A DNA stretch of 64,000 bases from Micrococcales bacterium (GTDB lineage Bacteria; Actinomycetota; Actinomycetes; S36-B12; UBA10799): assembly GCA_016703125.1 (NCBI GenBank), contig JADJCR010000002.1:372001-436000 (forward strand), written 5' to 3'. Both the position numbers and the translations under genes were made by a program. Shown here piece after piece: positions 35,069 through 44,810 of the stretch. A model generated the notes under the pieces. That model saw only the letters and a program-made list of their open reading frames with translations, searched no databases and was not told the origin of the DNA. Position 1 is the stretch's first letter. The number at the start of each line of letters is the position of its first letter.

Positions 35069-36043
35069 GAGGTCCCCTTCAGCGGTCGCCACCACTTCTC
35101 GTTGGTGCGGTACCAGTTGATGGTGTCTGCGAGTCCGGTGGCGAAGTCCACCTGCGGCTGGTAGCCCAGCTCCGTGCTGATCTTGTCGATGGCCACTGAG
35201 TAGCGCCGGTCGTGGCCCTTGCGATCGGCCACTGGCTGGACCATCTGCTCGCCGGCGCCCATGGCCTCCAGCAGGCGGTCGGTCAACTCCCGGTTCGTCA
35301 GTTCGGTGCCGCCACCGATGTTGTAGACCTCTCCGGCGCGCCCGCCGTCCAGGACCAACTGGATGCCGCGGCAGTGGTCGTCGACGTGCAGCCAGTCCCG
35401 GACGTTGAGCCCGTCGCCGTAGAGGGGCACCGGCCGGTCGTCCATGAGGTTGGTCACGAACAGCGGGATCACTTTCTCCGGAAACTGGTAAGGCCCGTAG
35501 TTGTTGGAGCACCTGGTGATGACCACGTCGAGGCCGAAGGTGCGGTGGTAGGCCCGGACCAACAGGTCGGAGCTGGCTTTGGAGGCCGAGTACGGCGAGT
35601 TCGGGAGCCAGCGCGAAGTCCTCGGACCAGGAGCCCTCGTCGATCGAGCCGTAGACCTCGTCGGTGGACACGTGGAGGAAGCGGGACACGCCCGCGTCCA
35701 GGGCGGCCTGCAGGAGTCGCTGGGTGCCGAGCACGTTGGTGAGCACGAAGTCCGACGCGCCGGTGATGGACCGGTCGACGTGCGACTCGGCGGCGAAGTG
35801 GACGACCGCATCATGTCCCGGCAGGAGTTCGGCCAGCATCGAACCGTCACAGATGTCGCCCTCGACGAAGGTGAACCGGGGGCTGTCCGACACCGGGTCG
35901 AGGTTGGCCCGCACGCCCGCATACGTGAGTTTGTCCAGGACGGTGATGTTGGTTGAGCTGTGGCCGGGGTAGGCGCCGGTGAGCATGCGGCGCACGAAGT
36001 TCGACCCGATGAAGCCCGCAGCTCCGGTCACGAGGAGGTTCAC
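35065..36043 (-). CDS. rmlB: dTDP-glucose 4,6-dehydratase, frameshifted in this sequence
   Basis: RmlB turns dTDP-glucose into dTDP-4-keto-6-deoxyglucose. GAAGFIGSNFV (NAD binding) and VSTDEVYGS are in the first frame; YSASKASSD (YxxxK), ITRCSNNYGPYQFPEKVIP and GLNVRDWLHVDDHCRG are in another. One extra base in the G3 run at 35603-35605 causes the break; removing it gives FALAPNSPYSASKASSD and a normal 325-residue enzyme. The open frame from the first half otherwise runs falsely into rmlD. Start is the GTG at 36043. It lies 23 bases after the CapD-like gene. Confidence 0.92.
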
Positions 36044-36066
36044 GTCAGCAGTATCCTTCGTCGGCG

Positions 36067-37281
36067 TCAGACACGGTCATCGAGGCGTTTGTCGCTGGAC
36101 TGGTGCCGGAATCCGGGCACGGCGGTATGCATGCGGGCGGCGATGTCCTCGATCGTGACCGGCCGGGCGGGATCCGCCACGAGGCCCTCGACCCACCCGG
36201 CGAAGTCGAGCGCGGCGGCGGCGTCGGTGACCGAGTGGACCACGCCGAGCGCCGGCAGCCACGGTGCCCGCCGTTCCTCAGCGCCCACGAACTTCTCGGC
36301 CTGCTTCTCCCCGGAGGTGTCGCGCGGGGTGACCAGGACGGGGTACGCATCGGCTGAGACCTCGGCGCGGTGCAGTTCGGCCTCGTCGGTGAACAGCACC
36401 GGCTCCACACCCACTTCGGCGAGCACCCGGTGCAGCGCAGCGGCGAGCTCCGAGATGCCGGTGGCAGTTTCGTCCGGCACGACGATGCCTCCCGCGGGCG
36501 CCGTTGCGGCGATAGCGCACAACTGCCCCGCCTCCTGCGGGGAGACGAAGAAGCGCCAGGTGTCGGCGGGGACCGCCAAGGGCTGGCCCTGCCGCAGTCG
36601 GATGAGCCAGGACTCCAGTAACGACCCGGTCGAGAAGGCCACGTTCGCGAAGCGTGTGGTCGTCGCCGAGGGGTTGATGCCCAGCGCCCCCATCTCCATG
36701 AGCCGCTTGCTGGCACCCATGAAACTGGAGGGGTCCGCGGCCTTGTCGGTCGACACGACGAACACGTTCGCGGCCGGGTCGCGATCCTTCAGGGCGCGGG
36801 TGACGCGCAGCGTGCCGTTGACGTTCACGTGCAGCATGCGCAGCAGCGACACCGCGTCGCGCTCGGTCCGCACGTGCTTGGCCGCGGCGAACTGCAGGCA
36901 GGTGTCCACGGCCGGCACCGAATCCAGCAGCCTGTCGGACAAGGCGGTGGTGATGTCCACGAGCCGGGGCTCGACGCGGGTGCTCGTGGGCACGAGGTCT
37001 TCGGTCCGCAGGGTGCGGATCAGTTCGGCCAGCCGGTTCTCGTCCATGTCGACCAGGACGAGGGTGGCCGGCTGCAGGGACAGCAGCACCCGCAGGGTCG
37101 CGGTGGCGATGAACCCGCCGGCACCGGTGACCAGCACCGTCCGGCCGCTGATCCGTTCCTGCAGCGCCGGCCACTGCTGGACCAGCGCGTCCTGGAAGAT
37201 GGACTGCTCGCGACCGGTGACGGCCGCGGCCATCCGGTCGACGTCGTCGATGGAGCGCTTCACTCCTCTAGCGTGGCCCAT
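36067..37281 (-). CDS. CapD/FlaA1-like polysaccharide biosynthesis SDR
   Basis: A protein of about 404 residues of the polysaccharide-synthesis SDR family. It has VLVTGAGGFIATATLRVL, the family motif FAAAKHVRTERD, and STDKAADPSSFMGASKRLME, which carries the catalytic residues (Lys in place of the usual Tyr-region pattern is typical of the family text here). GGIVVPDE is also typical. Membrane helices found in full-length CapD are missing, so it is the short soluble type that acts on UDP-GlcNAc-like donors. The start is uncertain: ATG 37281 is used, GTG 37263 and GTG 37311 are alternatives. Confidence 0.8.
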   Translation of the reverse strand: MGHARGVKRSIDDVDRMAAAVTGREQSIFQDALVQQWPALQERISGRTVLVTGAGGFIATATLRVLLSLQPATLVLVDMDENRLAELIRTLRTEDLVPTSTRVEPRLVDITTALSDRLLDSVPAVDTCLQFAAAKHVRTERDAVSLLRMLHVNVNGTLRVTRALKDRDPAANVFVVSTDKAADPSSFMGASKRLMEMGALGINPSATTTRFANVAFSTGSLLESWLIRLRQGQPLAVPADTWRFFVSPQEAGQLCAIAATAPAGGIVVPDETATGISELAAALHRVLAEVGVEPVLFTDEAELHRAEVSADAYPVLVTPRDTSGEKQAEKFVGAEERRAPWLPALGVVHSVTDAAAALDFAGWVEGLVADPARPVTIEDIAARMHTAVPGFRHQSSDKRLDDRV

Positions 37282-37327
37282 GGGGGGAGAACCCGCGTCA
37301 GCCGAGGTCACTTCGGCCTGCCGTGGC

Positions 37328-37333
37328 TACGCT
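37328..37333 (+). promoter_or_regulatory. -10 box for the nucleotidyltransferase gene
   Basis: TACGCT, 24 bases before ATG 37358, with a GGAGG ribosome site between. Lies in the divergent gap with the CapD-like gene. Confidence 0.35.
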
Positions 37334-37357
37334 CGGGATATCGGTGGACGGAGGACC

Positions 37358-38065
37358 ATGGCGGCGCGCAGTGCGTTCATACTGGCCGGTGGGGTGGGGG
37401 CCCGGCTGCGGCCACAGACCTGGGTGCTGCCCAAACCCCTGCTGCCCCTGGGCCAGCAGACCATCCTCGAGCGGCTGCTCGAGGGCGTCACGCAGGCGGG
37501 GATCGAGCAGGTCACGATCAGTCTCGGCTACCTGGGCCACCTGGTGGAGGCGGTCATCGGTGACGGCCGCCGGTTCGGCCTGGCGATCGACTACACCCGC
37601 GAGCCGGAGCCACTGGGTACAGCGGGTGCGCTGAATCTGCTGGACGGGGTGGATGCGGAGCAGACCCTCCTGGTCCTCAACGGGGACACGCTGACGACCC
37701 TGGATCTGGCGGCCACGATGGCCGCGTTCGAAGCCGGGGATGCGCTCGCGGCGATGGTGTGTGTCGAGCGGGATGTGGTCATCGACTTCGGGGTGGTGGA
37801 TGTCGACGAGACTGGCAGGCTGCGCGGGATCGCGGAGAAGCCGCAACTGCACCACACGGTGAGCACCGGGATCAACCTGCTGCGGGGCCGGGCGCTGGAA
37901 CACCTTCCGCAGGGACGGGTGGACATGCCCGACTTCCTCCTCAGTCTCGTGGCCGCCGGCGAGCTGGTCGATTGCATGGTGACGGACGCCCTGTGGATGG
38001 ACTTGGGGCGCCCGGAGGACCTGGTGCGCGCCAACGAGATGATCGGCGAAGGCGAGGTCCTGTGA
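37358..38065 (+). CDS. Sugar-1-phosphate nucleotidyltransferase
   Basis: A 235-residue NTP-transferase. FILAGGVGARLRPQTWVLPK is the nucleotide-binding signature, LVLNGDTLTTLDLA carries the metal aspartate, and EPEPLGTAGALNL fits the GMP/NDP-sugar pyrophosphorylase branch (mannose-1-P guanylyltransferase or HddC-like). The short length means no extra C-terminal domain. GGAGG precedes the ATG at 37358. The stop overlaps the next GTG, so it is coupled to a small SDR. The base specificity (GDP or other) is inferred only. Confidence 0.85.
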   Translation: MAARSAFILAGGVGARLRPQTWVLPKPLLPLGQQTILERLLEGVTQAGIEQVTISLGYLGHLVEAVIGDGRRFGLAIDYTREPEPLGTAGALNLLDGVDAEQTLLVLNGDTLTTLDLAATMAAFEAGDALAAMVCVERDVVIDFGVVDVDETGRLRGIAEKPQLHHTVSTGINLLRGRALEHLPQGRVDMPDFLLSLVAAGELVDCMVTDALWMDLGRPEDLVRANEMIGEGEVL

Positions 38066-38844
38066 CGGTCGTGGTCGTGGGGGCACGGGGCTGGCTCGGC
38101 TCGGCGATCTGCCGGGAACTGCCCGATGCCATACCCGTGCTGGCCGCCGGTGAGCTTGCCGGAGTCCTGCGGCGTGCGGGCCCACGCCCGGTCATCGTCA
38201 ATGCGGCGGGAGTGAGGACCGGCTCCCTGCCGGAGTTGCGAGACGGCAACGTCGAACTCGTGAATCATCTGCTCGAGACCGCTGGCTGGCTCGTGCAACT
38301 CGGGTCTGCGGCCGAGTACGGGCTGGGAGTCCGCAGTCCCGTGACGGAGACGACTGCTTGTGCCCCTACCGCCGACTACGGTCGCACCAAGTTGGAGGCG
38401 ACGCAGCTCGCGCTCGCAAGCCGGAACGCGACCGTGCTGCGGCTGTTCAACGTCGCGGACAGCCCGCCACAGCCCGGTAGCCCGCTGGCTGACATCCGTG
38501 CCCGGGTGCTCGCGGGGGTCAACAACGGCGTCGACGTGGAGGTCCTGAGCGCGGGCACCGTCCGGGACTATGTGGGCCGGGATTTCGTCGCCCGGAGCGT
38601 GGCACACGCCGTTGACAGCCGGCCTGCGGGCCTGTTCAACCTCGCCAGTGGGCTGCCTGTGAGCGTGCTGGACCTGGCCACGGCGGCGGTGTCCGCTCTC
38701 GGCTCGACGGTTGGGGTGAGAGACCTCGCACAGTTCCCTGCGACGCAGATGTGGTGCCGGCCGGACGCCTGGGAGGCGGTCAGTGGAATGCGGGAGCGGC
38801 TGGGTGCCGCGGCTGTCGCACGGCTGCTGGTCGGCGGGCTGTAA
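38062..38844 (+). CDS. NAD-dependent epimerase/dehydratase (small SDR)
   Basis: A 260-residue extended SDR. VVVVGARGWLGSAICREL is the Rossmann motif; the catalytic region reads QLGSAAEYG and YGRTKLEATQ (YxxxK), followed by RLFNVADSP. It is short compared with classical 320-residue epimerases and may be an NDP-sugar reductase such as those making GDP-deoxysugars. It is translationally coupled to the nucleotidyltransferase, suggesting that the pair makes and modifies one NDP-sugar. Confidence 0.8.
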   Translation: MTVVVVGARGWLGSAICRELPDAIPVLAAGELAGVLRRAGPRPVIVNAAGVRTGSLPELRDGNVELVNHLLETAGWLVQLGSAAEYGLGVRSPVTETTACAPTADYGRTKLEATQLALASRNATVLRLFNVADSPPQPGSPLADIRARVLAGVNNGVDVEVLSAGTVRDYVGRDFVARSVAHAVDSRPAGLFNLASGLPVSVLDLATAAVSALGSTVGVRDLAQFPATQMWCRPDAWEAVSGMRERLGAAAVARLLVGGL

Positions 38845-38896
38845 GCGGCGGGGCTGTCCCGCACCGGGACCGTCGATGGACTCGATGTCACGCGAC

Positions 38897-38902
38897 TAGA
38901 AT
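38897..38902 (+). promoter_or_regulatory. -10 box for leaderless rmlA mRNA
   Basis: TAGAAT ends seven bases before ATG 38910; the upstream ATG at 38901 lies inside the box, which argues for the 38910 start. Confidence 0.5.
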
Positions 38903-38909
38903 GGCGGCG

Positions 38910-39779
38910 ATGAAGGGGATCGTGCTGGCCGGGGGGACCGGGTCCCGCCTGTGGCCGATCACCCGCGGTGTGAGCAAACAGTTGCTCCCGGTCTATGACA
39001 AGCCCATGATCCACTACCCGATCAGCACGCTCATGGCCGCCGGCCTGCGGGACATCCTGATCATCACCACTGCCGAGGACCGGCCGAACTTCGTGCGACT
39101 GCTGGGCGACGGTGCTGAGCTGGGGATGCGTTTCGAGTACGCGGTGCAGCCCCGCCCCGAGGGTCTCGCCCAGGCCTTTCTGCTGGGGGAGGAGTTCCTG
39201 GCCGGTGACGGTGCGGCGCTGATCCTGGGCGACAACATCTTCCACGGCCCGGGCCTGGGGACCCGGCTACGGGAACTGCGCCACATCGACGGCGGGCACA
39301 TCTTCGCCTACCAAGTGTCGAATCCGAGTGCCTACGGCGTGGTGGAGTTCGACGACGACGGGCGGGCCGTGCGCCTGGAGGAGAAGCCCACCAGACCGCG
39401 CAGCCGGTTCGCCGTCCCTGGCCTGTACTTCTACGGGCCGGACGTGGTGGAGGTGGCCAGGCAGGTGACCCCCAGCGCGCGCGGCGAACTGGAGATCACC
39501 TCGCTCAACGCCATCTACCTGCAGCAGGGCCGCCTTACAGTCACCGCGCTGGCGAGGGGCACTGCGTGGCTGGACACGGGGTCCTTCGACTCGTTGGCGG
39601 ATGCGGGGCTTTACGTGCGCGTCCTGGAGGAGCGGCAGGGGACGAGGGTGGGGTGCCTGGAGGAGTACGCCTGGCGGAACGGCTGGATCGACGACGAGCA
39701 GTTGCGCGACCTGGCTGAGCCCCTGCTGAAGAGCGGCTACGGCGAGTACCTGAACGGGCTCGTGGACGACGTCCGGTGA
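38910..39779 (+). CDS. rmlA: Glucose-1-phosphate thymidylyltransferase
   Basis: RmlA makes dTDP-glucose, the first step to dTDP-rhamnose. The 289 residues match the short RmlA type: KGIVLAGGTGSRLWPITRGV, SKQLLPVYDKPMIHYPISTL, LILGDNIFHG, QVSNPSAYGVVEFD and GTAWLDTGSFDSL. The ATG at 38910 is favoured by the -10 box seven bases before it. Its stop overlaps the GTG of the adjacent GT2 gene, consistent with rhamnose supply for that transferase. rmlB and rmlD are on the opposite strand 3 kb away. Confidence 0.95.
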   Translation: MKGIVLAGGTGSRLWPITRGVSKQLLPVYDKPMIHYPISTLMAAGLRDILIITTAEDRPNFVRLLGDGAELGMRFEYAVQPRPEGLAQAFLLGEEFLAGDGAALILGDNIFHGPGLGTRLRELRHIDGGHIFAYQVSNPSAYGVVEFDDDGRAVRLEEKPTRPRSRFAVPGLYFYGPDVVEVARQVTPSARGELEITSLNAIYLQQGRLTVTALARGTAWLDTGSFDSLADAGLYVRVLEERQGTRVGCLEEYAWRNGWIDDEQLRDLAEPLLKSGYGEYLNGLVDDVR

Positions 39780-40642
39780 ACGCCCCCCTGGTCATCGCTG
39801 TGTGCCCGGTCCTCGAGCCGCCGCAGACCACTGCTGCGGGGTTGCGCGGCCTGCGCGAACAGGTGGAGGGCCTGGTGGTCGTCGACGACGGTTCCTCCGT
39901 GCCTGTGGCGTACGAGGGCATCGACGTCGTGCGCCTGCCCGAGAACCGGGGCATCGCCGCGGCCCTCAACCAGGGGGTCAGAGCCGCCGTCGCGGCAGGT
40001 GCCACGCATGTGCTGACGGTGGATCAGGATTCATCCTTCCCTGACGACTACGTGCAGCAGTTGCTCGCCTGCGAACGCAGTGCCCAACGACAGGGTCTTA
40101 GACCGGGCGCGGTGGGTGCCGTGGAATTCTCCGGTCTGCACCACTCTGGGCACTTCTCCGATGGCGTCATGGTCGTCCAGGAGTCGATCCAGTCCGGGAC
40201 CCTGTTCGCCGCGACCGCGCTGGCGGAGGTCGGAGGTTTCGACGAGCGCCTCGTGATCGATGCCGTGGACACCGACGTCTGCCTGCGCCTGCAATGCGCC
40301 GGCTGGGACGTCTGCGTGGCCCCGGTGGGGTTCGAGCACGCCCTCGGGGACGGCCATTTCGTGCGCTTTCTCGGCCGCCGGGTGTGGTCCAGCCGGCACG
40401 CCCCGCTGCGGCGCTACTACATCACACGCAACGGGATCGTCGTGCTGCGCCGGCACGCCCGGCGACATCCCCGGTGGGCGTTGGTGTACCTGCGCCGGTT
40501 GCTCGTGGCCACCTGGCTCAGTGTCCGGGAGGGGGGCCCGGAGGTGCGCGCCGCAGTCCGGGAGGGACTCGCCGACGGGTGGCGCCGGCGGCTCGGCAAG
40601 CGGCCGGCGGTCACGCGGCGGACGCCGACGAGGCAGCCCTAG
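39776..40642 (+). CDS. GT2 glycosyltransferase, rhamnosyltransferase-like
   Basis: A 288-residue GT2 enzyme whose text resembles bacterial rhamnosyltransferases of the RfbF/WbbL type: LPENRGIAAALNQGV, LTVDQDSSFPDDYVQQ (acidic QDS site), GGFDERLVIDAVDTDVCLR. A basic C-terminal tail follows. It is coupled to rmlA by a GTGA overlap, supporting dTDP-rhamnose as donor. Its TAG stop shares the bases CTAG (40639-40642) with the TAG stop of the convergent gene. Confidence 0.85.
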   Translation: MNAPLVIAVCPVLEPPQTTAAGLRGLREQVEGLVVVDDGSSVPVAYEGIDVVRLPENRGIAAALNQGVRAAVAAGATHVLTVDQDSSFPDDYVQQLLACERSAQRQGLRPGAVGAVEFSGLHHSGHFSDGVMVVQESIQSGTLFAATALAEVGGFDERLVIDAVDTDVCLRLQCAGWDVCVAPVGFEHALGDGHFVRFLGRRVWSSRHAPLRRYYITRNGIVVLRRHARRHPRWALVYLRRLLVATWLSVREGGPEVRAAVREGLADGWRRRLGKRPAVTRRTPTRQP

Positions 40643-42684
40643 AGCTGCGCGACCCGCTGGGTTACCGCCCGGTTCACGGCGGCCAGCATCGACTCGACAC
40701 GGAACTGCTCGGGGAGTCGCTCCTGCTCGGCGATGTCCCGAACCGAGTTGACCAGCGCCCGATCTGTCAGCCGGGCTACCAGGCCGGTGATATCGGAGGC
40801 GTCGTACACGAACCCGTTGTGGTTGTCGCGGATCAGCTCGGTCATCCCGCCGACATCGCGGGTCGCCACCGGCACCCCGCATTGCAGGGCTTCCATCGCG
40901 CTGACCGCGATCCCCTCGGTGTCCGAGGTGTTCAGGAGCAGGTCGCAGCCGGCGATGAAGGTGCGGGCGTCGTCCACGAAGCCTGTGATGTGCAGATTCG
41001 GAACCGGGGACTCGAAGTCCTGGAAGCCACTGCCGGCCAGCACAAAGTCGATCTCCGGTGACGAGGCGGCGATGTCGGCGACCAGGTCGGGGCGCTTCTC
41101 CGGCGAGTTGCGGCCCAGCCAGCCGACCCGCAGGCGTGGCCCGGTGGGCCTTCGCCCGAGCTCGGACTCGGCCTCGGGCGGGGCCACGTACATCACATCG
41201 ACGTCAGTGCCGATCTCGAAGTAGTCGTCCAGCAGGCTCTTCAGATGCTGGCTCGCGGCGAGCACCGTGTCGATGTGCTCGCGGTTGTCCAGCAGTTCGG
41301 CCAGGTGCCCGATGTGGTTGAACTGGATGTCCACGACGGGCCCGAATCCTCTGGTCCACGTCCGGATCTGGGCGAGGTGCTCGTAGGCCCACGGTGAACC
41401 CATGTTGACGATCGCCGGTTCCGGCACGCGGTACAACAGGGACTCGACGATCGCGGCAAAGTCCTCCGGCGGCGCCAGCCCCGGCAGGTGGTAGACGTAG
41501 GGAGTGATGTCGAGGAAGTCGTTGATCGCCGACAGGTGACCCACCGGAACGGGTTGCGTGGTCACCAGGATGATCGTCATGTGCTCGGACAGTGCGCTGA
41601 GTGTCGTGCGCAGGAAGCCGTCGGCCCCACCACCGTGCAGCACCCAGGGGGCGAACACCACCATGATGTTGGGGGCCTCGGCCGGTACATGGAACACCCG
41701 GGAGGCGAGGTCCGCGCTGATCGCCCCCGGCTCAGCGTCGATCGGCGCCGCCGGATGCGATATCCGCGGGTTGAGCTGCTTGATCCGCAGGACGAGTTCG
41801 TGCTTCTTCTGCCGGGCGCGGGCGTCACGGCCGGTCACCTCGGAGTGCCGGTAGACGAACAGGGCGTCGTCGAGGACCCAGCCCTGCAGGCCCGCAGCCG
41901 CACAGCGGCGCCAGAACTCCCAGTCCTCGTACCCTTCGGTCATCTCCGGGGACATGCCGCCGACCGCGTCCCAGGCGGATCGCCGGATGACCGAACTGAT
42001 CGGTGCGGTGTTCTCGTACGCGATGCGTCGTTCCTCGAAGTGCGCCGGCAGCCAGTAGGGGTACGCCGTCTCCGACTCCACCTTGACCGACGGGATCACG
42101 ATGTCCACCCCGGGGAAGCGCCGGAAGGTCAGAAGCGCCTTCTCCAGGTAGGTCGGACGCAGCGCGTCGTCGGGGTCGAGGAACATCAGGAACTCGCCGC
42201 GTGCCTCGCGGGCGACGGCATTGCGGGCCCCCACGACACCCTGGTTCGGTGCGCGCAGCATCCGCACGCGGGGGGAGTCGATCTCCTCGAGGACGGCCAG
42301 GGTCTCCGGGTCGGTGGTGCCGTCGTCCCAGATCAGCAGTTCCCAGTCCGGAAGCGTCTGGGCGAAGACCGAGGACACGGCCTCCCGCACGCAGGCACCG
42401 TTGTTGTGCACGGTCATCGCCACGGAGAAGGCGACCCGCTGTGGTTCGGGTGCCGGCTGCTCGGCGTGCCGGTTCCTGCGCGCCACCCGCTTGACCATCG
42501 TTGCGGCGCGGATCGCCTTACTCCCCAGCAGAGCCTCGTTGACGGCCCGCGCCGTGTCGAGTTCCTGCCGCAGGTGCGCGTTCTCACGTCTCAGGCCTTC
42601 GGTGTCGGCGTACGACGCGCGGGCCCGCCAGAACTCGCGGATGGCACGCTCTGCTTCCCTGGCGTCCGACAGTCGGTACGGCAT
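40639..42684 (-). CDS. Two-domain glycosyltransferase (GT2 plus GT4)
   Basis: A 681-residue protein with two glycosyltransferase domains. After an N-terminal coiled coil (about 25-50) and a basic patch, the GT2 domain (about 85-310) shows FSVAMTVHNNGACVREAVSS and LMFLDPDDALRPTYLEKA. The GT-B domain (about 340-675) has LRVGWLGRNSPEKRPDLV, DLLLNTSDTEGIAVSAMEAL and RDVGGMTELIRDNHNGFVYD. Such double enzymes can add two different sugars in turn. I choose the ATG at 42684, seven bases after a TAGGGT box. Confidence 0.87.
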   Translation of the reverse strand: MPYRLSDAREAERAIREFWRARASYADTEGLRRENAHLRQELDTARAVNEALLGSKAIRAATMVKRVARRNRHAEQPAPEPQRVAFSVAMTVHNNGACVREAVSSVFAQTLPDWELLIWDDGTTDPETLAVLEEIDSPRVRMLRAPNQGVVGARNAVAREARGEFLMFLDPDDALRPTYLEKALLTFRRFPGVDIVIPSVKVESETAYPYWLPAHFEERRIAYENTAPISSVIRRSAWDAVGGMSPEMTEGYEDWEFWRRCAAAGLQGWVLDDALFVYRHSEVTGRDARARQKKHELVLRIKQLNPRISHPAAPIDAEPGAISADLASRVFHVPAEAPNIMVVFAPWVLHGGGADGFLRTTLSALSEHMTIILVTTQPVPVGHLSAINDFLDITPYVYHLPGLAPPEDFAAIVESLLYRVPEPAIVNMGSPWAYEHLAQIRTWTRGFGPVVDIQFNHIGHLAELLDNREHIDTVLAASQHLKSLLDDYFEIGTDVDVMYVAPPEAESELGRRPTGPRLRVGWLGRNSPEKRPDLVADIAASSPEIDFVLAGSGFQDFESPVPNLHITGFVDDARTFIAGCDLLLNTSDTEGIAVSAMEALQCGVPVATRDVGGMTELIRDNHNGFVYDASDITGLVARLTDRALVNSVRDIAEQERLPEQFRVESMLAAVNRAVTQRVAQL

Positions 42685-42691
42685 GGTGCCG

Positions 42692-42697
42692 ACCCTA
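42692..42697 (-). promoter_or_regulatory. -10 box for a leaderless mRNA
   Basis: TAGGGT on the minus strand ends seven bases before ATG 42684, in the 18-base gap after wzt. Confidence 0.4.
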
Positions 42698-42702
42698 CCC
42701 AC

Positions 42703-43948
42703 TCACGATGGCGACTGGACCTCGGTCGTCAGGGGCAGGTGGACCCACGCACCGCGCTGCAGGTAGGTACCCCCCACCTCGACGCCGGCCGGACGTACGG
42801 TGATCTCCGCGCACTCCGCCCAGGCATCCAGCACCGTCCCCTCGGACGTGATGCTGGAGTTCACGGCGTAGGTACCGCTCAGCAGGAGCAACTCGTCAGT
42901 GACGAAGTCCACGTATCCCCGCCCCGGGATCATGTGGAACTTGCCGCCGTTGACCGACGAGAGCATCAGCACCTCAGCGCCGATGCGGTTGCGCAGCGAC
43001 ACCGTGAACGCGGCGTCGGTGACCTCCGTGACGCACTCGTAGTGGATACGCAGGCGGGCGGGCTCTCCGCTGATGAGTACCGACGTCGACTCCCCGCCAC
43101 CGTTGATCATCTCCAGGGCGAGGAACCGGATCTCGCCCGATCCACGGCGGCCCTCCGCGAGAGGCACTGCGTCGGGTGTCACAACGGCCGGTTGCACGGA
43201 CTTCGCCGCCTCCCGGTTGTTGACCTCGTCGAGGTAGGCCTGCGTCACGGCCGGAGAGGGCCCCAGTGCCCGCGGGTTCCCGGCCTCGAGCCAAAGGGCT
43301 TCGTCACACAGATCGGTGATGCTGCTCAGCCCGTGGGAGACGATGATCAGGCTGGTGCCCGCCTTGCGCAGTCCGTGGAGGTAGTCGAAGCACTTGCGCT
43401 GGAACTCCTCATCCCCGACCGCGATGACCTCGTCGACGATCAGGATCTCCGGACGCACCATGACGGCAACGGCGAATCCCAGACGCACGTACATGCCGCT
43501 GGAGTAGTGCTTGACGGGCGCCTCGAGGAAGTCCCCGATGTCCGCGAACTCGATGATCTGGTCCATCAAGGAGTCGGTCTCCCGGCGGGTGAAGCCCAGG
43601 ATCGTGGCGTTGAGCCGGATGTTCTCCCGCCCGGTCAGTTCGGGGTGGAAGCCGGCGCCGACTTCGAGCAGGGCCGACACGGAGCCGTTGACGCTGCACG
43701 TCGCCGGACGTCGGCCGGTAGATGCCCGCGAGGACCTTGAGGGCGGTGGACTTGCCGGATCCGTTGTGCCCGATGAGCCCGAGGGACGATCCGCGGGCCA
43801 CGCTGAAACTGACGTCTTTCAGGGCCCAGAAGTACTCCGGGCCCCGGTCGGCCTTGCCGCGCACGAACCGTTCCTTGAAGGTGGTACGTCGTTCCCGGTG
43901 CACCCGGAAGCGCTTGGACAGCCCGACGGCTTCGACGGCGTCGCTCAT
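42703..43948 (-). CDS. wzt: Polysaccharide ABC exporter ATPase Wzt, frameshifted in this sequence
   Basis: The ATPase subunit of an ABC exporter for lipid-linked polysaccharide. Walker A (GHNGSGKST) is in one frame; the signature YSSGMYVRLGFAV and Walker B ILIVDEVIAVGD are in another, separated by one extra base within 43691-43699. The repaired protein has about 414 residues: the ABC domain (1-250) plus a C-terminal domain (about 270-410) like the Wzt carbohydrate-binding domain that recognises the finished glycan end. Start is the ATG at 43948, next to the wzm stop. Confidence 0.9.
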
Positions 43949-44777
43949 CAGATGGCTTCGCTCACGTCTCGGCCGTAGCGGCGGTAGACGACGACGGCCA
44001 GCACCAGCGCGGCCACGGTCCAGGCCGCGGCGTACGCGACGGAACCCAGGTTGGGCATCTGCAGTCCGTAGACGAGGTCGCGGGTCATGTTCACGAAACT
44101 CGTCATGGGGTTGAGCAGGAACAGTTCGCGCAGGGGCAGGCCGTGCCACTGTTCGGGGATGAGGTCCAGCGGGTACATGATCGGGGTCAGGAAGAACCAC
44201 ATTTGCATGACGATCGCGAAGATCTGGCCGGTGTCGCGGAAGTGCACGTTCGCGACTGCCAGCAGGTAGCCAGGCTCATGGCGAACACGCCGAGCAGCAG
44301 CAGCACGAAGGGGTAGAGCAACCAGGTCCAGCCCACGTTGAGGAGGACCAGCATCACCAGCAGCATCACGCCGGCTTCGAGCAGCCGCTCGACACCGACG
44401 GACACGCCGGCGGAGACCACCGGTACGTAGGAGGGGATGTAGACCTTCTGCAACATCGCGCCCATGCCCACGATCGAACTCATCCCCGAACTCGAGATCT
44501 GGGAGAACACGTTCCAGGTGACCAGCCCGCAGAAGAACCAGGCGGCGAACACGGACTGACCGCTGCCCATGGGGGGTGCCTGCGCGCGGAAGATGACGGA
44601 GAACACGACGCTGTAGATCAGCACCGTGGCCAGGGGGACGATGAGGGTCCACAGCAGCCCCAAGGCGGTGACCGTGAACCGCGCCTTGAGATCGCGTTGC
44701 GCGAACGACCAGATGAGGGGCCACCGGCTACGAAGCGATGGTGAGTCACTGCCGCGAATCCTGGGCGGCGCAGCCAT
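43948..44777 (-). CDS. wzm: Polysaccharide ABC exporter permease Wzm, frameshifted in this sequence
   Basis: The membrane subunit of the exporter, about 276 residues and six membrane helices (ABC-2 type). RDLKARFTVTALGLLWTLI and YSVVFSVIFRA are in the first frame; YLLAVANVHFRDTGQIFAIV and WFFLTPIMYPLDLIP in the other. One missing base in the C2 run at 44270-44271 (CCC expected) joins them as MSLGYLLAVANVHFRD. The ATG at 44777 has a strong ribosome site (GGAGGGAC). It is first in the wzm-wzt operon. Confidence 0.92.
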
Positions 44778-44810
44778 GTCCCTCCTTCGGTCGCGTAGGC
44801 ACTCGGCGCG

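Noticed and set aside
34223..36043. Apparent RmlB-RmlD fusion of 606 residues
   Set aside because: The middle is out of frame with RmlB; a one-base error explains it, and rmlD has its own GTG overlapping the true rmlB stop.
35960..37357. Long N-terminal extension of the nucleotidyltransferase frame
   Set aside because: The first part lies opposite the CapD-like gene; the NTP-transferase motif starts right after ATG 37358, which has a ribosome site.
41488..43740. A 750-codon plus-strand frame opposite the GT2-GT4 and wzt genes
   Set aside because: Antisense to well-supported glycosyltransferase and ABC genes; low-complexity Arg/His/Val text.
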